Source of the DNA: Aedes albopictus
Taxonomy: Eukaryota; Arthropoda; Insecta; Diptera; Culicidae
Assembly: GCF_035046485.1 (NCBI RefSeq)
Contig: NC_085137.1
Location: 481,300,252-481,364,251, forward strand
Reading direction: 5' to 3'
Length of the DNA: 64,000 nucleotides
The notes under the pieces are model-generated. The model was not told the origin of the DNA and ran no database searches. It saw only the letters and a program-made list of their open reading frames with translations. Within the stretch, counting starts at the first letter, position 1; each line of letters begins with the position of its first letter. Below, piece after piece: positions 57,435 through 64,000 of this stretch. A program made the translations under genes and the position numbers.

Positions 57435-58690
57435 TTCTTTCTGAAGTTTCTTCATGAGTTTTTCCAGTGGTTCTTCTAGTTAATGCTTCAGAGATTATTA
57501 GATTACTTCGGTTATTCCTCCAGAAGAGATTCTTCCAGAAATTCCTTCAGAAATTCCTCAAGGAATTCCTCCAGAGTTTCCTCCAGGGATACCCCAAAGA
57601 ACATTTCTTGGGATTCTCCAAGAATCCCTTCAGAGATAACTATGAGAAAAGGAACTGGAGGAATTCCTCAGTTAATTCCTGTAGGAATTCCTGGAGGATT
57701 TCTTTGGGGGATCCATGGAAAAACTAGTAAAAGAATCTCTGTAGGAATCCTTGAAGGAATTCCTGATAGAATCCCTGTAGGACGATTTTTAGTTGAAATC
57801 CCTGGAGAAATTTCTGGAGGAAACTCTGAAGGAATTCCTGGAGCAATTCTTGATAGAAATCCTGGAGGAATTCTTAAAGAAATTCCTATAGAAATCGCCA
57901 GAGGAATTCCTGAGGGATCTCCTCAAGTAATCCCTGGAAGATTTTATGGAGAAATCTTTAAAGGAATTTCTTGAAAAATTCCTGCAGGAATTATAACAAA
58001 ATCTCTGGAGGCATCACTGGAGAAATTAAATGTAGGAATTGCTGAAAAATCACTGATGAATTTCTGGGGCAATCCTTGCAGGAGCCTTTAGAGAAATTTC
58101 TGAAGAATTCCTGGTAAGAAAATTACTTGAAGAATTCATGCAGGTATTCCTGTAGGAATCGAAAATTCCTGGAGAAGTCCCTGGATGAATTTCAGGAGAA
58201 TTCCCTAAAGGCATTCCTGGAGGAACTGTAAGGGAAATTCTGGAGGAATCCCTGCAGGAAATACTGCTGGAACTTCTGGAAGAATATCTGAAGGAACTCA
58301 TGTTGAAATCCCTAAAGAATTTACTGGAGGAATCCTTGGATGAATTCCTAGAGGTATTCTGCCGTTCTACGCATAGTTGTCCCATGTTATATGGGATTCC
58401 CATATAACATGGGACAATCGGGCGTAGAACGGCAGTATTCCTGGAGGAGCTTTTAGAGGAATTGGAGGAAATTCTGCAATAATTCCTGTAGTAATGCCTG
58501 GAGAAATCGCTGGTCCTTTAGAGTCCTTTGAGTAATTCTTAAAGGAATCCCTAGAGGAATCTCTGAAGGAGTTCCTGGAGGAATCTCTGCAGGAAGTGTA
58601 GAAGAATCTCCGAAGTAATTTTGGAGGAATCGATGGAAAAATTCTTATGGAAATCTGTGGGGGAATCACTCCCAAAATCTTAATATCAAT
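57435..58690 (+). repeat. Satellite block that switches polarity
   Basis: 57435 to about 57620 still reads in the CCT polarity (ATTCCTTCAGAAATTCCTC). From about 57650 the units read GGAATTCCTGGAGG. The block ends near 58690. It contains the 75-bp palindrome at 58360-58434. Confidence 0.85.
58360..58434. mobile_element. 75-bp palindromic mini-element, GTATTC duplication
   Basis: GTATTC at 58354-58359 and 58435-58440 flanks a palindrome: TGCCGTTCTACGC / GCGTAGAACGGCA outside and TTGTCCCATGTTATATGGGA / its complement inside, with only short unpaired pieces. The target satellite reads on smoothly without it. Confidence 0.85.
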
Positions 58691-58924
58691 CAAAAATCCT
58701 AATTGAGTATGCCGTTGTTGCTTTCGAAACTTGACCAAAACTACAAGGTCCCGAGTAGAGACAGAGACAGAGCACAAAGTGCTGCGAATATTAGTCATGT
58801 TGATTGAGATAGATTTAGCATGACTGAGGTTGCTAAATCCTGTTCTTACCTATTTGTTGGCGAATGAGTAAGAGTAGAAAGCAGCAAACTTTGATGAATC
58901 TCAACCTAATTCGCCAAAAAGGAC
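58691..58924. other. Transition from satellite to LINE nest
   Basis: No frame or repeat with clear ends. The phrase GAGACAGAGACAGAGCAC near 58760 is a small GA-rich run. Confidence 0.4.
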
Positions 58925-59073
58925 TATTTTGAAACGAATAAATTATGGCAGACTACACTGGGCTGGGCACGTAGTGCGAATGTCAAAAGAAAGAATGATA
59001 ATGAAAACAATATTCAGCTTGGAACCAGGTAAAGGTCGCGGACCGCATGGACGTCTGCGAACGCGCTGGCTAC
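58925..59073 (+). pseudogene. 3' coding scrap of an RTE-like LINE
   Basis: The plus frame reads …YGRLHWAGHVVRMSKER and PHGRLRTRWLHVV, the same tail motif (RLxWAGHVxRM) as in the element at 6930-8403 but from a different, more diverged element. The frame breaks at the T-run at 59082, where another LINE is inserted. It resumes at 63559 with VVETDLR, so the two pieces were once contiguous. Confidence 0.75.
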
Positions 59074-59215
59074 ACGTGGTTTTTTTTTTTTTTTTCCTTG
59101 TTGGGGACATAATGCCACTGCGACCATTGATTTGATCTATTGTGGCGTCATCCTCTTCATTTTTTTTTTTTATTGCCGTACTGAAAAGAACCGACACTAT
59201 CAGGAGTGACTATCC

Positions 59216-59631
59216 TCACAGCAAATGGCGTTTGTCCCAATCAGGTACCGCGTTTCGTATGAAACTTAGTACATGTTTGGGATGAGAAGCCCAAATTTCC
59301 TGAGGCCCCATTAGGCCCCTTTCCAGAAATCTACAGCGTTTGTGATAAAGTGCAACACACTCGCACAATAAATGCTCAGACGTTTCAGTCTCTAATTTAC
59401 AAAATCGACATTTATCTTCTTGCAATTTACCAATCAATTTTAGATAGTATTTGCAAGGGCAGTGGCCAGTTATTAGTCCAGTGTAAGTACTTAGGTCATT
59501 TTTGTTCAGGTCTATTAGCCTTAGTGTGTTAATGGCGTCTGGTGTGATGAATCGCTTAGATTGACGAGAATCAGTTATGTTCATCCAGTTACGCTTAATT
59601 TTAAATTCTTCTAAAATCTTGAATTTCATTT
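59216..59631 (-). pseudogene. LINE C-terminal region with CCHC-like motif
   Basis: About 138 residues downstream of the TTAA element on the minus strand. It contains CRFCKLETETSEHLLCEC, a C-x2-C-x8-H-x4-C pattern common in the C-termini of RNase H-bearing LINEs, and RFLERGLMGPQEIW near the end. The stop is at 59216. The frame continues that of the RNase H part at 63052-63558 when the TTAA element is left out. It is a fragment of a polyprotein and not an independent gene. Confidence 0.8.
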
Positions 59632-59689
59632 TTAACCCGTTAACGCCCAAGGTGTCTCACAATTTAAATCTTCAAATAAATTTGTTATC

Positions 59690-60479
59690 AAAGGTCAAGT
59701 TCCAATAAAATAAGCATGATTTGATGAAAAAAATGGAAGTCTATGGTGTAGTTCCAAAAAATTCTTCATTGTAGATCCTCAATATCTGATAATTTTCTTG
59801 AGTTCTACTTCAGCACAACTTCCACGCTATCGTTATATTCTGATCCATATACATAAAATGCAGCTCTAAACAAGTGAGAGAGATGATAACCACTCAAAAA
59901 GAATAGAAAAAGGACTTATAAATTGGGGCAGAAATATAACCCGATAAACGCCTAAAAGTATGCAATGCATGATTCTTGTAACTTCATGTAGTTTCGACTG
60001 CAGTGTTCATCATTTCTCATTTTTTTTTTAACAAATCAAATAAAGAGAGCTCACTATGTGTGGCATAAGCAAACGTTAAAATACTTTAGAAGGTAAATTT
60101 TACACAGATAATTATTTCTAATAAAGTAATTGAGTTTTTCCTTCAGCACCCCACAAACACTCTTTCCGTACTCACCATACGTAAACTTTTCAGAAGTTTT
60201 TTTATATATAAAAAAGAAAATCGTGGTCAGTAATGTTCCATTTAATGTGTCTCCTTTGACAGATACGTATTTCGACCTCAACTATATGGTCGTCTTCGGT
60301 GTCTCGTATTTACAGGTATTCTACCAACACGCCCAGGTTCATCATCATTCTATGTTTTGATATAAAATTTAAACCAGATATACTCTACACGGCTTCTCCA
60401 CTTATGTTTGTACTACTCCATGATTGTTTATTCGTGAACAATATGTGAATTTCATGGTGTTATTCTGGGCACTATCAAA
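59690..60479. other. Left interior of the TTAA element, no gene
   Basis: AT-rich. At 60252-60318 lies the reverse copy of 8814-8890 (CCTTTGACAGATACGTATTT, GGTCGTCTTC). That stretch mimics an exon with splice sites (GACAG before, CAG|GTATT after) but its repeat nature argues against a real exon. Confidence 0.5.
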
Positions 60480-61310
60480 GTTACATCGAAAAGATAACGT
60501 GAAATCCACGAATGAATCCCGGGAGGATATACAGAAGGAATTCTGAGAGTCATATCTGGTAGAGGTCTGAGGGAATCTGCACTGAAAGCATGGTAGGAAT
60601 CCCTGAAATAATCACAGAAGAAATCCCGGTGGAAATGCTGTAAAAATCCCGAGCGAGGATCCCGGCTCGTAGAAAGAATTCCATTAGGATTCTCTGAATA
60701 TGTTTCGACAGAACACTTTGAAAGTATACTAAAATGAATCTGTGAAGTAATTTCAGAAGGAATCCGTGAATGAATGCTGAGTAAAATTTCTGAAAGAATT
60801 CTTTCAGGATTTTCTAAAGCAATTCTGGCAGAAATCCCTGAAGTTATTCCTGAAGGAATCCCGTAAAGAATACCTGATGTATTCCCTCGAGAGATCATGA
60901 CAGGAATGCCGGCCAGAATCTGAGCAGACATTCCTGCAAGAACCATAGAAGATACCTCTATGATCTAGGGTTGCCTGAAAACAATCTCGGAAGAAACATA
61001 TATGTTTTCATTTTTTTTCGGGAGGGTTCCCTTAAGGAATAACAGCAGGAATCATGGAAGGAATCTTTGAAGGAATTCCAGCACAAATCCCTGAAAGAAT
61101 GCAGAAAAGAATAACTTACAGAATCCTTTCATGATTTTCCAAAACAACGCCTGCAAAAATCCCTGAAGGGAATTCCGGAGCAATCCATACAGCAATCTCG
61201 GAAGCAATATCTGAAGGAATCTCGGGAATAAACCTGAGAAGATTCTCGAAAGGAATGCCTGAAGAAATCCTGGAAAGAATTCCTGAAGGTATCTCAAAAA
61301 AGAACCTCAG
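60480..61310 (+). repeat. Satellite block inside the TTAA element
   Basis: GGAATCCCTGAAGGAAT-type units, with a small break at about 60965-61030. Minus-strand frames (60452-60946, 61052-61325) are satellite artefacts. Confidence 0.8.
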
Positions 61311-61319
61311 CTCATCTAA

Positions 61320-61694
61320 TCTCATCTCAATTCTTCACCCTATTTTCTAGCCTCTACCTCACTGTCTTCTTTGCCCTCTATTCCAACCCTCTATCCTACG
61401 CTCTATCATAACCTTCAACCCTACCATCTGCCCTACCCTCTAAACTATCCTCTACTATAATCACTGCCATATCCTTTACCGTACCCTCTAGTCTATATTG
61501 TGCTTAATCGTACCGTCTACCCTACTCTCTACCCTAACATTTACCTACCCTCAAAACTACTCTATTCTACTCTTCTCCCTATCCTCTACCCTATCCTCTA
61601 CCTTAACCTTCTACTCCACTCTCTCTACTCTATCATTCACCCAGACCCTCTACCCGACCGTCTGCTCCACCTTTTATCCTACCCGCTACCCTTT
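61320..61694 (+). repeat. CCCTCTA/CCCTA pyrimidine-rich tract
   Basis: Irregular tandem of ACCCTCTACCCTA-like pieces over about 375 bp, nearly free of G on the plus strand. The two frames through it come from the biased composition. Confidence 0.8.
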
Positions 61695-62675
61695 AGATAC
61701 GCATATTGCATGGTATTATAGCTCAAACTACCATTCCGTGGCCACTAACTTGGGTATGGGCCGCCATCTTGGGTTTAAAAATGGCGTCGGATATTCATTT
61801 TTGAGTTCTACTCATGAAGCCCGATCGATAGATACCCATATTGCATGGTTTCATAGCTCAAACACTCATTCTGTGGCCGCCATCTTGGATATGGGCCGCC
61901 ATCTTGGATTTCTAAACAGAGTCAAATATCGTTTTTTGACTTCTACTCATGAAGCCCGATCGATCGATACCCATATTGCATAGTATCATAGCTCAAACTA
62001 CTATTCCATGGCCGCCATCTTGGATATGGTCCGCCATCTTGAATTTCAAAATGGCGCAAAATATCGATTTTTACTTCTACTCATCATGCCCGATCGATAG
62101 ATACCCATATTGCATGGTATCATAGCTCAAACTACCATTCCATGGGCGCCATCTTGGATATGGTTCGCCATCTTTGATTTCGAAATAGGGTCAAATATCG
62201 ATTTTGACTTTTACTCATGAAGCCCGATCGATAGATACCCATCTTGGTTTTCGAAATAGAGTCAGATGTCGATTTTTGACTTCTACTCATGGAACCCGAT
62301 CGATCGATACTCATATTGCATGGTACTATAGATCAAACTACCATTCCGTGGCCGCCATCTTGGATATGGCCCACCATCTAGGATTTCAAAATGGCGTAAA
62401 ATATCGATTTTTGACTTCTACTCATCAAGCCCGATCGATAGATACCCATATTGCATGGTATCATAGATCAAACTGCCATTTCATGGCCGCCATATTGGAT
62501 ATGGTCCGCCATCTTTGATTTCAAAATGGCGTCGGATATTAATTTTTGAGTTCTACTTGTGAAGCCCGATCGATAGATACCCATATTGCATAGTATCCGA
62601 AGCAGCATTGTCGTTAAAAGCATATATTCTGAAGTTTTGACCGCCATCTTGGAACCAAAGCCGCCATCTTGAATT
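61695..62675 (+). repeat. 135-bp minisatellite, about seven units
   Basis: Unit starts GATACCCATATTGCATGG at about 61695, 61829, 61967, 62098, 62236 (shortened), 62308, 62446 and 62575, with spacings mostly 129-138 bp. Each unit holds one or two CGCCATCTT motifs (about 11 exact in total) and usually an AAAATGGCG. A period near 45 codons keeps a plus frame open (61498-61983), which is not a gene. Confidence 0.88.
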
Positions 62676-63047
62676 TAAATATCCTTGCTACCACCTCCAC
62701 ATCCTGAGGAATGTGTGATTAACAACTCTGCCGAAGAAATGAACTGTAAATTATTAACCATTGTCAAGATTCCAGGGAAATAACTTTTTTTCGCATTGGA
62801 AATGATGTGCACAGATCGTGACAATATGCATTCTTTGCAGCATCGTTTACGCTACCTAGTGAACCAGTCACATACTATATTGTCCACAATGAGCAAGGTA
62901 TGGGTGTGGAGAACATCTTCTCTGAAGAAAGTATTCTAAAATTTTGCATAATTCTGGAGATATTCACATCAAAAGGACTGTCCTATTTATAGGACGCTGG
63001 GCGTTCGGGGCATCTGTCCTATAAATAGGACGCTGGGCGGATATGGG
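62676..63047. other. Right subterminal part of the TTAA element
   Basis: Unique-looking sequence to about 62970, then two tandem units with the palindrome GTCCTATWWATAGGAC and the phrase GCTGGGCG, then the terminal repeat. The same unit is found at 38956-39036. Confidence 0.6.
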
Positions 63048-63051
63048 TTAA

Positions 63052-63558
63052 GGCACTTGGAGCCAATCCAAAAAATGGCTCCGGTCCTATGAATTGAGTG
63101 GATGACCCTTGTTTTGCCAACTGATCAGCTTTTTCATTTCCTTCTATTCCGCGATGCCCAGGAACCCAATACAGATTAACCTTATTGCGACAGGACAATT
63201 GCTGCAGTAGCTTCGAGCATTCCAACACTAGTTTCGAGGTATACACTTTGGACTTCAAAGCATTCAATGCTGCTTTGCTATCCGAACATATACAAATATT
63301 AGCATTTCTATAGCGCCTTTTGAGACATATGTCGGCACATTCCAAAATAGCATAGACTTCAGCCTGGAAGACAGTAGGCCACCTTCCCAGTGGCAATGAA
63401 ACGTTGACACCAGGGCCTAAAATACCAGCCCCAACCAAATTGTCTTGTTTTGAGCCGTCAGCGTAAAAAACAGTTGAACCAGATCGAAAATCTGGCTCCC
63501 CTGTTTCCCAATCCTGACGAGTCACATCAGCAACACAAAATAGATGACCAAAAAAGTT
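63052..63558 (-). pseudogene. LINE RNase H domain
   Basis: On the minus strand the frame is open from the truncation at 63558. It contains the RNase H signature: YADGSK (first Asp), QAEVYAILECAD (Glu), CSDSKAALNAL (second Asp) and YWVPGHRGIEGNEKADQLAK (His and last Asp). All expected catalytic residues are present. RNase H domains of this kind occur in LINEs of the I, R1, Loa and related groups; I cannot say which. The reverse transcriptase and ORF1 are missing by 5' truncation, and the end is cut by the TTAA element at 63051. Confidence 0.88.
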
Positions 63559-63640
63559 ACGTGGTTGAAACAGACCTGAGAATAATTAAACGTTCGGGGA
63601 AACAAGAGGAACAGCGTCCAATACCGACAAAGATTGTGCT
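63559..63640 (+). pseudogene. Distal piece of the RTE-like LINE scrap
   Basis: The plus frame reads VVETDLRII and then shifts; in another frame INVRGNKRNSVQ follows, resembling the usual DLRxLNVRNWR tail of RTE-like LINEs. It continues the scrap at 58925-59073 beyond the nested insertions. Confidence 0.6.
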
Positions 63641-64000
63641 GTACTATACGCTCAAAGCTAGAGTGAAGTTACCTTATAGCCAACAAGGTTACTTCTGGGA
63701 TGACTCACTATTAAAATCATCGTGAACCTCCATCGGCAACAACAGTTTTATTCTGGTGTTTCCCATCCCCCAAGACGATGCCGGAATAATAAAATACCCT
63801 AACCAAGCCTCTCAGGCTGATAGTCCCAGTTACTGTCTACCAAAATCCAACCCTCTTCCCGGAATTATCATGAGCATCCCAGAATCATTAGGACTTCAAA
63901 AAGCATTCAACTGAACACCTTGCCGAACACACAGCGGCGCGGCGTCGTTCTTTTCACTCATGCGCCAGCGCGCCATTCTGTTTTTGTTCGGCGTGGGGAA
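63641..64000. other. No feature recognised at right edge
   Basis: G+C rises toward the end (AGCGGCGCGGCGTCGTTC near 63932). No frame or repeat could be identified in the remaining bases. Confidence 0.4.

Larger units (their letters stand above)
59636..63047. mobile_element. 3.4-kb TTAA-site element carrying satellites
   Basis: TTAA at 59632-59635 and 63048-63051 bounds 3,412 bp. The ends are CCCGTTAACGCCCA and the complement of CCCATATCCGCCCA (10 of 14 identical). The right end has two tandem subterminal units (GTCCTATTTATAGGAC…GCTGGGCG and GTCCTATAAATAGGAC…GCTGGGCG). Taking it out with one TTAA restores the LINE reading frame without a gap, which proves the insertion. No transposase. The interior holds satellite, a CCCTCTA-rich tract and a 135-bp minisatellite. 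TTAA sites suggest mobilisation by a piggyBac-type enzyme (inference). Confidence 0.8.
59082..63558 (-). mobile_element. 5'-truncated RNase H LINE, itself interrupted
   Basis: ACGTGGTT flanks the unit at 59074-59081 and 63559-63566. On the minus strand it starts inside an open frame at 63558 and ends in a poly(A) (plus-strand T-run from 59082). Removing the TTAA element (3,412 bp plus one TTAA) leaves about 1,061 bp: the RNase H domain, a C-terminal zinc-knuckle-like region, a short 3' UTR and the poly(A). It was inserted into the RTE-like LINE scrap. Confidence 0.85.

Noticed and set aside
60252..60318. Exon-like segment with GACAG acceptor and CAG|GTATT donor
   Set aside because: Its reverse copy at 8814-8890 shows it is a dispersed repeat, and the frame is not kept in that copy.
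61498..62518. Repetitive open frames (161 and 104 codons)
   Set aside because: The 135-bp minisatellite is 45 codons long, so frames stay open by period; there is no start or splice context.
61695..62675. CRISPR-like array
   Set aside because: Repeats are degenerate, 129-138 bp long and have no spacers; this is a eukaryotic minisatellite.

Overview
The window looks like non-coding, transposon-packed DNA from a culicine mosquito, most likely Aedes (inference). The basis is very large introns, AT-rich DNA, several tRNA-derived SINE families, thousands of bases of degenerate GGAATTCCTCCA-type satellite, many foldback MITEs with TA, TWA, TTAA or 8-bp target duplications, and RTE-like and RNase H-bearing LINE remnants. 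One 500-N assembly gap lies at 38368-38867.

Only two stretches look like host coding sequence. Both are on the + strand: a 578-bp exon at 3266-3843 and a 683-bp exon at 30668-31350. Each begins right after a good splice acceptor, each is in the same intron phase with a matching first few bases, and each ends in its own stop codon. The simplest reading is one gene whose upstream exons lie to the left of the window, with two alternative 3'-terminal exons 27 kb apart. They give different low-complexity, charged, probably cytoplasmic C-termini. Only the second ends in a class I PDZ-ligand-like tail. I do not recognise the gene.

Layout: 1-3265 intron with three small palindromic elements; 3266-3960 exon A and poly(A) signals; 4850-6480 degenerate TIR elements; 6930-8403 dead RTE-like LINE (- strand); 10301-19684 a candidate 9.4-kb hAT-like unit with an 8-bp duplication, holding a Helitron, MITEs, a 317-bp tandem duplication and satellite; 21.1-27.6 kb MITEs and SINEs; 28135-29226 a retroposon-like insert with a 23-bp duplication; 30668-31350 exon B; 32.2-37 kb satellite, MITEs, SINEs and two TTAA mini-elements; 38368-38867 gap; 38956-41528 a self-nested MITE carrying a Harbinger-like MITE; 42-58.7 kb mainly satellite broken by hAT, mariner-like, foldback and palindromic inserts; 58925-63640 a three-layer nest (LINE tail < RNase H LINE < 3.4-kb TTAA element with satellites rich in CGCCATCTT motifs); 63640-64000 unassigned.

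The main biology visible is the insertion history. Many elements can be delimited to the base from target-site duplications, and some are confirmed by an empty paralogous copy or by length arithmetic. All family names are by structural resemblance only; nothing was searched against a database.
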